NCBI RefSeq assembly: GCF_001544355.1
Contig: NZ_BCQI01000011.1
Coordinates: forward strand, 28,461 to 92,460
From: Alicyclobacillus acidiphilus NBRC 100859
GTDB taxonomy: Bacteria > Bacillota > Bacilli > Alicyclobacillales > Alicyclobacillaceae
DNA: 64,000 nucleotides
Reading direction: 5' to 3'
Positions 34,346 to 42,947 of this stretch are shown here, piece after piece. Made by a program: the position numbers and the translations under genes. The notes under the pieces were generated by a model that saw only the letters and a list, made by a program, of their open reading frames with translations, had not been told where the DNA came from and ran no database searches. Position 1 is the first letter of the stretch. Each line of letters begins with the position of its first letter.

Positions 34346-35128
34346 TTGCATCCGATTTTGTTTCAGTTCGGTCATTTCATGGTGAGAGCTTATGGTCTGG
34401 TAGTCCTGCTGGCCATTTTCCTTGGGGCACAAGTTGCGATCACGTTGGCACGGTTTACGGCAAAGAAATTCGAAGAGCACATCGTGCCACTCGTGTACAC
34501 GGTGGTCATTGCGGCGATCATTGGGGCACGGTTCTGGCAGGTATTCTTTTTTGAACCAAGCTACTACTTAGCACACCCGGTGGAAATCATCGCCATTTGG
34601 CAAGGTGGTCTGTCGATACAAGGTGGGATCATCGGAGGGATCCTGGCTGGGATTTGGTACAGCCGTCGTCACCATCTGCCGTTTTGGGAGTTGGCGGACA
34701 CGTTGGCACCTGCGATCATCTTAGGTCAGGGAATCGGTCGAATCGCCTGTTTACTCAATGGCGATGCGTTTGGATCGCCGACCGGAGCAAGTTTTGGTCT
34801 GGTGTACCCTCCTGGAACGCTGGCGTATCAGACGTACGGTAACCAGCCACTTTGGCCGGCGGAGGTTTGGGAAAGCCAAGCGGATATGGTTATTTTCGCT
34901 GTACTGTTTGCCTTGTCTCGCAGACGCATGCCGAAAGGGACATTGTTCCTGACGTATAACGTCCTCTATGCGGCGGTAAGATTTGGCTTGGAATTCTTGC
35001 GTGGTGATAGTCCGAGATATCTATTCGACTGGACAGCAGCTCAGTGGACGAGTGTAGCTGTCATTATAATGTGCGGCCTGTTGATGTTCTGGCTCGTAAG
35101 CGGACAGCGAACCATTGAAATGGGGTAA
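34346..35128 (+). CDS. lgt: Prolipoprotein diacylglyceryl transferase
   Basis: 260-residue integral membrane enzyme that adds diacylglyceryl to lipobox Cys. A TTG start sits six bases after GGGAGGGG. Lgt features are MVRAYGLV near the start, the IGARFWQVFF region, GGLSIQGGIIGG, and the signature GQGIGRIACLLNGDAFG (a variant of the GRxGNFxNxE-type motif, with Ala-Cys in place of Gly-Asn). It is an extra copy within a metal island rather than the housekeeping context, and may serve the Met-rich lipoprotein at 17055. Its last 88 bases overlap an opposing gene. Confidence 0.9.
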   Translation: MHPILFQFGHFMVRAYGLVVLLAIFLGAQVAITLARFTAKKFEEHIVPLVYTVVIAAIIGARFWQVFFFEPSYYLAHPVEIIAIWQGGLSIQGGIIGGILAGIWYSRRHHLPFWELADTLAPAIILGQGIGRIACLLNGDAFGSPTGASFGLVYPPGTLAYQTYGNQPLWPAEVWESQADMVIFAVLFALSRRRMPKGTLFLTYNVLYAAVRFGLEFLRGDSPRYLFDWTAAQWTSVAVIIMCGLLMFWLVSGQRTIEMG

Positions 35129-36421
35129 CTGCATAGACGATCAGTCTTGCAGTGTACCCCGTTTCGTACAGGTGCTTGCCTATTCGACCGAAATATCATC
35201 AAATGGCCTTGGCTATTTTGTCCAGGACGGACATGTTTACTACCGTATTTGCACATAGCGTCGCAATCGCACCTTAAGTCAGGAAACAGGATGTACGAAA
35301 TTTGTAACGACTTATTTTGCCGGATCGAGGGCCTGAGGAGTTGAGCTTGGATTTCCTTCTCCCTTTTCTTCGGGGCCACAAGAAACAGTTTACAGAAGTG
35401 AGGAGCAAGTGACAGTGATAGATCATGCAACCGAAGAATACCCGAATATATCGAAGTGCTTTTTTCCACTTCGAAGGCACAGACGACCTGCCCGTCCTCA
35501 TTGAGCCACATCACGTCAATCAGAGAAATCGTATTGAGGACTTCGTTCGGGACACCGTGGATGTGCAGGTGCCGTAAGGAGAACTCACCGAGTTTTTGTC
35601 CGCCAAACTCTCGGCTATGATCGTTCCTGGCAATCCAGACTTGATACCCAAGGGAGCGCCCTAATCGGGCTAAATGGTACTGCATCTCGCTGTGTTCATT
35701 TTCCTCTTGCAGATCCTCCAATACTTCCTCATGGCGTTTTCGTATGGTTTTCGTGCGTTTTTCGCCCTCCTCCGCTATCTGTTCAGCGTTCTCCGCAATT
35801 ACGATTCTTCCCGTACCTATTTCGAATAGCAAACCGGCTATTGCGCCCAGGTCTTTGGAAAGTTGGTTTCGGTGCTCATTGTTTAACTCTATAATCTTCT
35901 CTCGCATGTCGAGATAGGCCGACCACGATCCAAGCTTGATTTTGTCATGGAACCGCGTGTTAAAGCCATTAGCGATGGCGGTATTAAACGGTGGAAAAAG
36001 AGTCGGGTGCAGAAAGTATAAGATGTTGGCGACGGCAGGGCCGAGTCCTTTGATTTGCAATTGGTCAAGCTTCAGAATCTCTTCGATCACCTGCGTCTCA
36101 TTGGACGCTTGTAGACATGCCTTCAAGAACCTTCCGAACGCCAATTGGTTTGCATCATTCTCGTAGATGTCAGGGATTCGCAATTTCGGTTTCCAGAAGA
36201 ATGCATGCGCTGCGCCTTCGAACACTTGCATCTGCTCAGAGATTGCCGTGACGACCACTTCGAGGCTGGACCCTTTGAAATCTGTGCCGAAGGTACGCTG
36301 TTCGATGTCAGAGATCACGTCGACAAGTCCACGTTTGATAGTACGAAAAGCCTTTAATCTATCCTCGCTGTTGAGGAACCAAGTATGATAGACAGATTTT
36401 CAGAAAAATCTCTGTCGTCAT
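35041..36421 (-). CDS. HhH plus PD-(D/E)XK-like nuclease protein, frameshift near start
   Basis: From the ATG at 36421 (GGAGGGG upstream) the frame breaks within ~12 codons. Deleting one A near 36398 gives a continuous protein: MTTEIFLKSVYHTWFLNSED and then MISDIEQRTFGTD onward. A helix-hairpin-helix-like IKGLGPAVANILYFL is followed by a charged linker and a nuclease-like segment (IDVMWLNEDGQVVCAFEVEKSTSIYSG) with the D...E-x-E arrangement of restriction-endonuclease folds. The C-terminus after about 35200 is Cys/Arg-rich and runs into lgt on the other strand, so the end may also be altered. Possible solitary restriction-like defence protein; function not proven. Confidence 0.6.
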
Positions 36422-36650
36422 GGTGCCCCTCCAAGTTTGTACCTCGCTACGACGGGGAACGGAATGGACGTTACTAACTTAGTATTCCATCTTAAATGTC
36501 GAACTCCTCGTTTGTGGTCGACGGTACGGCGATGGATATCTATGGTGTTTGACGTGCCACAAGCGGCTGAGGCGTACACGTCACACAGGCAACCTTGATA
36601 GGAAAATATCGCCCGATGTCCAATTGCTTGCGCTTCGGTCTCTTTTTCGC

Positions 36651-38126
36651 TTACATCCATTTATCAACGTGAGGGAGTGGGTAGTCCACATATTCGATAA
36701 CCGTAGCGAGTCCATTCCGCATGTGCTGCAAATTATGACAGTGGAAGAACCAGTTCCCTGGATTGTTCGCCAAAAAATCAATAGTACAGCGCTCCATTGG
36801 CCGCAGGTTGACCACATCTTTCACCAAGGGTCGTGACAGTGGTTTTCCGTTGAAGCTGGTGATTTCGAACGAGTGCCCGTGCAGATGCATCGGATGTTCC
36901 ATCATGCTCATGTTTTGCATCTCAATACGTACCCGATCCCCCGTTTTCACACGAAGAGGGGTTGTGTTCGGGTAGGAGGCCCCGTTTATGGTCCAGTTTG
37001 ACCCCATCATCATTCCGCCGCTCAGTGTCAATGAAAAGTGCTGATCCGCTCTTGGCAAAGAACCAATCCCGGCGGCCAAATTGGAATAGGACCAGGAAGG
37101 TGCTGACGAAGGGACTGCCCTCACTGAACCATCCGTTGAAAAAGGAACTTGGACGGATTCTTGGCCGCTAATTTTCGACCGCAAAAACCACTTTCCTGAC
37201 TGCGGCGGTGTGACCAAAATGTCATATCGTTCGGCCGGAGCTATGTACAAGTCGCTTGCTGGAACGGGGCTGTCTAGCGGATTGCCGTCTGCGTGGGTGA
37301 TTAGAAAATGGCCGGTATCAAGCGTCAGCCAGTAGGATTCAGAAGCGCTGGCATTGATGAGTCTAAGACGCACTTTTTCTCCGGGTCGAACTGTAATGGG
37401 TTGTAGTGAGCTTGGGACATCTCCGTTGATCAGGTGAATCAATCCCTGGCTGGAGGACACCATGTTTCCGCCCCCCATCATCATCTGACCCATTCCACCA
37501 CTCGTCTGCATTCCATAATCAAATCCCGGATTTGCCTGGTATCCCCATGAGGAGAAGACGAGGGTGGCTTCACGGCTTGCAGGGTAAGGTTCACGTCCAT
37601 TTGCTGGCTCAATGATAAGCGCCCCGAATAATCCGTTTGGAACCTGATCCATTTCGAACACGTGAGAATGATACCAACGAGTTCCAGAAGGGCCAGCGAC
37701 AAACTCGTATGTAAAGGACTGGCCAGGTTTGATGGGGTCCTGCGAGATCCCAGGTACACCGTCAATGGGAGACGAGACGTTCACGCCGTGCCAATGGAGT
37801 GTGGTCGGTTGGTCGAGATGATTGTTGACGGTGATCCGGACCTTATCACCTTCACGAACACGAATTGTGGGACCAGGAAATTGACCGTTGATGAGGTATC
37901 CGCTGAACTGACGGCCGTCCCCGAGCGAAACATTTCCCCTTGTAACATTAAACATAAAGGTCTTTACGGAGCCGTTCCACGGGACGGTGGGTTTTTGAGG
38001 CAATACCCAGGGAGCCACTGTGCCAGGCAAAAAAGGTCGAATAAACGGGTAACCTCCGAGTCCAATCAATACGAGGCCGCCCAGGGCCATTAGAAATTCA
38101 CGTCGAGTAATCAGTTTATCGTCCAC
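36651..38126 (-). CDS. Multicopper oxidase with Tat signal
   Basis: 491 residues with twin-arginine signal ITRREFLMALGG, so it is exported folded with copper. Three cupredoxin domains hold LHWHGVNVSS, WYHSHVFEM, HPMHLHGHSFEI and FHCHNLQHMRNG. All type-1/2/3 ligands are present. A Met/Gly stretch (GGMGQMMMGGGNM) lies between domains 1 and 2. The likely function is laccase/CueO-type Cu(I) oxidation. It is divergent from the SHOCT gene at 38200 across a conserved intergenic block, exactly the layout of the broken copy at 10-11.7 kb. Confidence 0.95.
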   Translation of the reverse strand: MDDKLITRREFLMALGGLVLIGLGGYPFIRPFLPGTVAPWVLPQKPTVPWNGSVKTFMFNVTRGNVSLGDGRQFSGYLINGQFPGPTIRVREGDKVRITVNNHLDQPTTLHWHGVNVSSPIDGVPGISQDPIKPGQSFTYEFVAGPSGTRWYHSHVFEMDQVPNGLFGALIIEPANGREPYPASREATLVFSSWGYQANPGFDYGMQTSGGMGQMMMGGGNMVSSSQGLIHLINGDVPSSLQPITVRPGEKVRLRLINASASESYWLTLDTGHFLITHADGNPLDSPVPASDLYIAPAERYDILVTPPQSGKWFLRSKISGQESVQVPFSTDGSVRAVPSSAPSWSYSNLAAGIGSLPRADQHFSLTLSGGMMMGSNWTINGASYPNTTPLRVKTGDRVRIEMQNMSMMEHPMHLHGHSFEITSFNGKPLSRPLVKDVVNLRPMERCTIDFLANNPGNWFFHCHNLQHMRNGLATVIEYVDYPLPHVDKWM

Positions 38127-38144
38127 GTTGACTCCTCTTGAGGA

Positions 38145-38181
38145 TTATTATGCCATAGGGTGCGTTAAACTATGGGCAGGT
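38145..38181. promoter_or_regulatory. Conserved block between divergent oxidase and SHOCT genes (copy B)
   Basis: Nearly identical to 11439-11474. The inverted halves TGCCATAG (38151-38158) and CTATGGGCA (38170-38178) flank an 11-base centre, a shape suited to a dimeric regulator. Possibly recognised by one of the two response regulators. Confidence 0.4.
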
Positions 38182-38199
38182 GATTGGAGGTGCCAAACC

Positions 38200-38451
38200 A
38201 TGATGATGAGTGGTATGGGCATGATGGGATCCGGCTTCATGAGCCTTTATTGGATTTTATCGGCGCTGGTCGTCATCGTCGGAGCCCTTCTTATAGCCTG
38301 GGCGGTTGTTCGTGTTGTAAGCAGGACAAGCCACAAGCATGATGACAGACTGTCGCAGGACCCTGCGGTGCGTGTGTTAAAAGAACGATACGCCCGTGGA
38401 GAAATCGAACGGGAGGAATACTTGCAGCGTCTACGAGACTTACAGGATTGA
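38200..38451 (+). CDS. Small SHOCT-domain membrane protein
   Basis: 83 residues, the ATG at 38200 ten bases after TTGGAGG. Met-rich lead MMMSGMGMMGSGFMSLYW, one helix, and the tail VRVLKERYARGEIEREEYL. It is paralogous to the protein at 11501 and has identical length. Its constant pairing with the Tat-exported oxidase suggests a shared role, perhaps membrane docking or copper delivery. Confidence 0.8.
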   Translation: MMMSGMGMMGSGFMSLYWILSALVVIVGALLIAWAVVRVVSRTSHKHDDRLSQDPAVRVLKERYARGEIEREEYLQRLRDLQD

Positions 38452-38467
38452 CTCGTCGGCTGTTTCG

Positions 38468-38512
38468 GGAGGGACGTGTGGAGGGATTTCGCAACATCCC
38501 ACTCGGCTAAAT
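38468..38512 (+). pseudogene. Rhodanese fragment before a DUF302 gene
   Basis: The stretch encoding GFRNIPLG then a stop matches the GFRNIPLGQLKRRLGEL part of the membrane rhodanese at 45064 almost exactly. Only ~15 codons remain. It shows that the DUF302 gene that follows was copied from, or recombined with, the cst-type cluster where rhodanese and DUF302 genes occur together. Confidence 0.6.
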
Positions 38513-38538
38513 TTATACCAAAGGAGTGTGTGGGGAGA

Positions 38539-38934
38539 ATGGCGTACGATTTTCAGTACAGTGCAAGCACAACAAAAAGCCTAGATGAGGCTGTTCAGGC
38601 GTTGGAGGCGGCACTCAAAGAGAGAAAGTTCGGCGTTTTGTGGCAGATGGATATCCCGTCTAAGCTGAAGGAGAAGGGTGTCGATTTCGACAACCCGTAT
38701 CGGGTACTCGAGGTCTGTAACCCGCACGAAGCCAAGCAGGTGCTTACCCAAAACCCAATGGTGGGGTATTTCCTCCCGTGCAAAGTAGTGGTCTACGAGA
38801 ACGAAGGAAAGACGGTCATTGGTCTGCCGAAGCCGACGGTGCTGATGGGTGTGATTGGAGACGAGAGTCTCATGGCAACGGCCGAGCGAGTAGAGGCGAC
38901 GCTAAAAGAGGCTGTTGACGAGGCGGCTCGGTGA
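38539..38934 (+). CDS. DUF302-family protein (first copy)
   Basis: 131 residues from the ATG at 38539 (GGGGAG upstream; the frame continues 21 codons upstream into a rhodanese relic). The DUF302 core is visible: KFGVLWQMDIPSKLKEKGV, then VLEVCNPHEAKQVL and FLPCKVVVYE. Cys residues in EVCNP and LPCKV are conserved between the two copies here. It is about 85% identical to the copy at 46139 by eye. Function unknown; associated with sulfur and redox clusters. Confidence 0.85.
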   Translation: MAYDFQYSASTTKSLDEAVQALEAALKERKFGVLWQMDIPSKLKEKGVDFDNPYRVLEVCNPHEAKQVLTQNPMVGYFLPCKVVVYENEGKTVIGLPKPTVLMGVIGDESLMATAERVEATLKEAVDEAAR

Positions 38935-39042
38935 GTGACCGTGACCTACGGGAGGGTTCCCAAAGAGTTCTAGGCTCGACCCTCTGTACTACTCCGTTCA
39001 TGTATCGTGGCGAGACCTTGATTTTCAATGAACATGTTGAAT

Positions 39043-39070
39043 GCCCCTCGGAGGTTCCGAGGGGCGTTTT
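39043..39070 (+). terminator. Rho-independent terminator after DUF302
   Basis: GCCCCTCGG (39043-39051) pairs perfectly with CCGAGGGGC (39057-39065), a nine-pair stem with a five-base loop, followed by GTTTT. It lies between the convergent DUF302 and ZIP-oxidase genes and may serve both. Confidence 0.8.
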
Positions 39071-39127
39071 GGATTACAGGTCAATCTTCAGCACTGATGT
39101 GGCTTACCCGTAATTGGGATTCCGGTC

Positions 39128-40933
39128 TCAATTCACGTTGATAAAGGTCATAAGTCCACCCATATCCGCCATGTGTGTCGCTGAACCATCCCCAGCAGCA
39201 CTCGGATTCTCTGTATGGTCCAGGATGTGGCAATGGAACATCCATTGACCGGGATTGTTTGCCGTAAACGCAATGTCTGCTGTTTGAGACGGGCCCAGCG
39301 TGACTGTATTTGCGTATTCGGGTGTCGACAATGGATTACCGTCCCGTGCCACGATAGCGAACGTGTATCCGTGCAAATGCATCACGTGAAATTCTTCGGC
39401 GCTTGCGTTCACGAGACGAATCAGGACTCGCTGACCCTTCTTGACATTGAGCACTGGCGTCTCGGGATAGGCTTTACCGTCCATCGTGAACACATTTTCT
39501 GATTCGCTGCCATCGACTTTGAAACTCGCCAATTCGTAAAGCGCATCGACATCGTAGTGAGGCTGAACGGAAGTCGACGCTGGATCGACAATCAATACCC
39601 CGTGCAACCCCATGTCCATCTGAAAATCATCGTTGACATGAGTGTGATACAGGTGCGTCCCGATCATCTGCGGCGTCACGGTAAAACGATACGTAAAGCT
39701 GCTCCCAGTCTGAATGGGTTTTTGCGTGCCTTCCGTCATACCGTCCATTGTGATTTCAGGCACACCATCCATGTCATTCGGTACTGCCAACCCATGTAGA
39801 TGCATTGTTGTCGGCTGTGGCAGCTCGTTCTTTAGTACAATGGCAACTTTATCTCCGACTTTGAGACGAATGAGCGGTCCGGGGACCTGGTTGTTGTAGC
39901 CCCATGCCTGAATCACTTGGCCAGGGTAGAGCTGCCACGGGAGCGTTGAAGCCGTCAAATCGAATTCCTTTGTGCCATCCGGGAGAATCTTGGGGACCAT
40001 CGCTTTTTCATGCAACATATCACTGACGATTTGGTCTTGCTCTGCCGCCTCCTGTTTAGAGATATGCGGCTGTGGAGCCGATGCGTCGCTTCTGGAGATC
40101 ACGTCCCCGTCTGCTTCTCGAATTATATTTTGACCCGAACTTGTGTCTCTACCCGCTTGGGCAACGGCTGTAATCGTTTCCGTACCCCAGCCAATGCCAA
40201 ATCCCAAAACGAGTGCTGTCATAACAAACTGCTGAGCCGTTTCCCGGCGAACCCCCAAGAAAAGCTCCTTTACGACGTAGAGAATGGCTCCGCCGGCCAT
40301 GGCTAGAACGAACACGGAGAGTGCGGTTGAGGTCCAAAGGCTGCCTAAGAGTGTACCAACAAACGTCGGACCTCCCCCAACCAATCCAAGGAGCAGAATG
40401 GTCTTCCATGGGACTTTGCGACCCTCACGCACGGCAGGGCCCACAATGCCGAACCCTTCTGTAGCGTTATGGAGAGTAAACCCGATAACGAGTCCGATGG
40501 CGAGTCCCGCCTTTCCGGCGGCGAAAGATTGTCCAATCGCCAATCCCTCACTCAGATTATGAAGACCAATGCCAACGGCAATCATCCACGATAAGCGCTT
40601 CGCCCCGAGCTCAGCAGCCTGCGTGATCCACTTTTGTTGAATTGCCACTAAGCTGATGAAGCCTATAAAAAAGCCACCGATGAGGAGGATGATCAACAGA
40701 ATCGCAATATCGGCCGATCCACTTCCCGCTGTCGCAGCTTGAATGCTTGCAGAGGTCTGTCCAGCGGCATCTCCTAAAATTTCAATAAGGAGATAGATCA
40801 GAATTCCGGCAGCAAGCATGCTTAAAGCTGAACGTACATTATTGGAGAGCCCACGTATCCGACCTAGAGGCAATCCAATGAATATTGTCCCGCCTGCAAT
40901 TAAGCCGATAATAAGGAGTTCCCAGTGGTTCAC
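39128..40933 (-). CDS. ZIP metal permease fused to a two-domain multicopper oxidase
   Basis: About 601 residues from the GTG at 40933, seven bases after CGAGGTG (a GTG three codons earlier overlaps that site). The following numbers count from the earlier GTG. Residues 1-265 form a ZIP-family permease: about eight helices with HNLSEG (128-133) and HNATEG (158-163) in the two metal-binding helices. A polar linker (270-320) leads to a two-domain cupredoxin oxidase with His381-x-His383, His433-x-His435, His519-xx-His522-x-His524 and His570-Cys-His572-xxx-His576, covering the copper sites. ZIP proteins normally end outside the cell, so the oxidase would face outward. The design resembles a single-chain permease plus oxidase, by analogy with Fet3/Ftr1. 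The substrate is unknown. Confidence 0.9.
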   Translation of the reverse strand: MNHWELLIIGLIAGGTIFIGLPLGRIRGLSNNVRSALSMLAAGILIYLLIEILGDAAGQTSASIQAATAGSGSADIAILLIILLIGGFFIGFISLVAIQQKWITQAAELGAKRLSWMIAVGIGLHNLSEGLAIGQSFAAGKAGLAIGLVIGFTLHNATEGFGIVGPAVREGRKVPWKTILLLGLVGGGPTFVGTLLGSLWTSTALSVFVLAMAGGAILYVVKELFLGVRRETAQQFVMTALVLGFGIGWGTETITAVAQAGRDTSSGQNIIREADGDVISRSDASAPQPHISKQEAAEQDQIVSDMLHEKAMVPKILPDGTKEFDLTASTLPWQLYPGQVIQAWGYNNQVPGPLIRLKVGDKVAIVLKNELPQPTTMHLHGLAVPNDMDGVPEITMDGMTEGTQKPIQTGSSFTYRFTVTPQMIGTHLYHTHVNDDFQMDMGLHGVLIVDPASTSVQPHYDVDALYELASFKVDGSESENVFTMDGKAYPETPVLNVKKGQRVLIRLVNASAEEFHVMHLHGYTFAIVARDGNPLSTPEYANTVTLGPSQTADIAFTANNPGQWMFHCHILDHTENPSAAGDGSATHMADMGGLMTFINVN

Positions 40934-41000
40934 AATGGTCACCTCGAATGTTGACTAAAACAATTAACATTGTGTCATAAAAAGATGAGTTAGTTCAACC

Positions 41001-41019
41001 AAACTCATATCGTGAGTTT
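41001..41019. promoter_or_regulatory. Palindrome upstream of the ZIP-oxidase gene
   Basis: AAACTCA (41001-41007) and TGAGTTT (41013-41019) form a perfect seven-base inverted repeat with a five-base centre, about 70 bases upstream of the fusion gene start. It is a candidate operator for a dimeric metal regulator. No regulator gene is adjacent. Confidence 0.4.
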
Positions 41020-41501
41020 ATACTAACCATACTGTGAGGAGCAACAGGGAAAGAAAGAGATGTACCGACAATGGTGTGGGCGAATTGAATGGAAGTGTCG
41101 TTGTCATGTCACAGCGTCGCATGTCTCAGCATTGATGACACTGCCGATAAAACTGCAATACGTGCTTCAAATGCCGCCATATGGTGCCTTTCTGAATTTA
41201 TTGAAGCGCAAACAAAACCCTGTCGCCAGAAGGTCATCATAGCGAAAGTGGGCAGGTCTTTGGACACATACCCTTATGGACAGTCTCCATTTTGCCCAAT
41301 CTACTCGCTCGGGATATGGCGTGTGAATTACGGACATAAACCAGCGAGTTCGGTGTAACTTGAGACGAGAGGGAGAGCATCGGAAACGAATCAGCCTCCT
41401 TGAGATCAGGCTTGGTTTAGACATGTGCAGGCACTTCCATATACCATCATGGCCATGTGTGGGTCTTTTAATGTTGTTCACAAACCACAGGGCGAAAGGT
41501 G
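41020..41501. other. Unassigned intergenic region
   Basis: Between the divergent ZIP-oxidase gene and the cst-type operon. Short open frames occur on both strands but have no ribosome sites, no homology I recognise and no regular hydrophobic or codon pattern. I see no gene, repeat or RNA structure here. Confidence 0.5.
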
Positions 41502-41563
41502 TTGACAACGAACTTTATGTCGTTGTATTGTGTACCCCGTACGGTATATACCCCGTATAGTAT
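41502..41563 (+). promoter_or_regulatory. Promoter and tandem CstR-type operators of the sulfur operon
   Basis: TTGACA (41502-41507), an 18-base spacer, TATTGT (41526-41531), then two near-identical repeats, TACCCCGTACGGTAT (41533-41547) and ATACCCCGTATAGTAT (41548-41563). These match the ATACCC/GGTAT style of CsoR/CstR sites and lie where bound repressor would block initiation. A third such site is at 44229. Confidence 0.75.
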
Positions 41564-41582
41564 GTGCTGTGGAGATGAATCG

Positions 41583-41891
41583 ATGGGGAACGTGGTGAAC
41601 ATTCATCCCTTGGACGTGTACGAGCGTCTGAAACGGGGTGATGAACTACAGATCATTGACGTACGTGAACCGGGAGAAGTGGCTACCGGTAAGATTCCGG
41701 GTGCTAAACATATTCCGCTCGGGCAGATTCCAAATCGGTTGAACGAAATCGATCCAAATACGGATACCGTTGTCGTCTGCCGCAGCGGCGGTCACAGCGC
41801 CAGGGCGTGTGAATTCTTGATGTTGGCCGGCTTCTCTCGTGTGAAGAACATGCTGGGTGGCATGAACGCCTGGTCCTGGGGCATTGAGTAA
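41583..41891 (+). CDS. Single-domain rhodanese (sulfurtransferase)
   Basis: 102 residues from the ATG at 41583, behind GGAGATG (the frame extends upstream through the operator region). Rhodanese fold with DVREPGE near the start and active-site Cys in VVVCRSGGHSARA. It moves sulfane sulfur as a cysteine persulfide. First gene of the cst-type operon. Confidence 0.92.
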   Translation: MGNVVNIHPLDVYERLKRGDELQIIDVREPGEVATGKIPGAKHIPLGQIPNRLNEIDPNTDTVVVCRSGGHSARACEFLMLAGFSRVKNMLGGMNAWSWGIE

Positions 41892-41922
41892 GAAACCATT
41901 TATGCAAAGGAGCGATGCATGT

Positions 41923-42327
41923 ATGGCAGAAGCAAAACGTCGTGTAGCTATCATTGCCTCCCAAGGAGGATTGGACGCAGCTTACAAGGTCTTGAACATT
42001 GCAACGGCGGCGGCGGCGACAGACGCCGAGGTAGCTATCTTCTTCACCTTTGAAGGTCTGTCCATCATCCGGAAGGACGCTGAATCCACCCTCACCATGG
42101 GGCCTGGGAAGGAGCACTGGATGGAAGGTTTCAAGCGGGCGAATGTGCCTACCATTGCAGAACTCTTGGACGTGGCCAGGGAGAGCGGCGTTAAGCTTAT
42201 TGCCTGCCAGATGACAATGGACGTCATGGGAATGACGGTGGATGACTTCATTAACGGTGTGGAAGCTGGCGGTGCCGTGACATTCCTTGATTTTGCCTAC
42301 GACGCCGACGTAACGGTGACATTCTAA
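41923..42327 (+). CDS. DsrE/DsrF-like sulfur carrier protein
   Basis: 134 residues from the ATG at 41923, ten bases after AAAGGAG. DsrE-family layout: RRVAIIASQGGLDAAYKVLN, then a Gly-rich centre and the conserved LIACQMTMDVMGM segment whose Cys is the likely persulfide carrier. It is placed between rhodanese and TusA genes, matching sulfur-relay clusters such as rhd-tusA-dsrE2. Confidence 0.88.
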   Translation: MAEAKRRVAIIASQGGLDAAYKVLNIATAAAATDAEVAIFFTFEGLSIIRKDAESTLTMGPGKEHWMEGFKRANVPTIAELLDVARESGVKLIACQMTMDVMGMTVDDFINGVEAGGAVTFLDFAYDADVTVTF

Positions 42328-42353
42328 TAGTTTGACCGGAGGGGGATGCATTC

Positions 42354-42929
42354 ATGGCGAACATCGCAGTTGATAAGTCCATCGATTGCAAAGGTCTGTC
42401 TTGCCCGATGCCGATTGTCCGGACGAAGAAGGCCATCGATGAGATGGAAGCAGGACAGGTATTGGAAGTCGTGGCGACAGACCCTGGTTCAGTGGCGGAT
42501 GTCAAGGGCTGGGCGAACCGAACGGGGCACCAATTCCTCGGCACCATCACGGAGGGCAAGGTATTCCGGCACTTCATCCGCAAGTCAAGGCCGGAGGAGA
42601 CGAAGCCTGAGCAGCGGTTTCCGCACATCGTGTCTAACGAGGACCTGATACAGAAACTGGACGATGGTGCGGTCATCCTCGACGTGCGGGAGCCGGCAGA
42701 GTACGCTTTTTCGCACATTCCCGGCGCCATCTCCATTCCGCTCGGGGAGTTGGAAGAGCGGATGTCGGAGCTGGATTCGTACGTTAATCAACCGATCTAT
42801 GTCGTCTGCCGTACGGGCAGCCGCAGCGATGCAGCGTGCCAAGTGCTGGCAGCCCATGGGTTCCAATATGTGCACAACGTGGTGCCTGGCATGAGCGAGT
42901 GGCAGGGACCGACAACTCAGGATGTGTGA
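42354..42929 (+). CDS. TusA-rhodanese fusion protein
   Basis: 191 residues. The TusA/SirA domain (about 1-75) has the CPxP motif in DCKGLSCPMPIV with the carrier Cys. A rhodanese domain (about 90-185) has LDVREPAEYAF and active-site VVCRTGSRSDAA. Fusing the donor and acceptor steps suggests direct persulfide handover. It follows DsrE by 26 bases. CstA of Staphylococcus has a related TusA/rhodanese multi-domain design; this version is shorter (no DsrE2 part), with the DsrE-type gene next door. Confidence 0.9.
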   Translation: MANIAVDKSIDCKGLSCPMPIVRTKKAIDEMEAGQVLEVVATDPGSVADVKGWANRTGHQFLGTITEGKVFRHFIRKSRPEETKPEQRFPHIVSNEDLIQKLDDGAVILDVREPAEYAFSHIPGAISIPLGELEERMSELDSYVNQPIYVVCRTGSRSDAACQVLAAHGFQYVHNVVPGMSEWQGPTTQDV

Positions 42930-42947
42930 CGGAAGGAGGAGCGATGT

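Noticed and set aside
36422..36650. A small minus-strand gene between the nuclease-like protein and the oxidase
   Set aside because: An open frame exists but lacks a ribosome site, hydrophobic or domain pattern, and overlaps likely promoter DNA.
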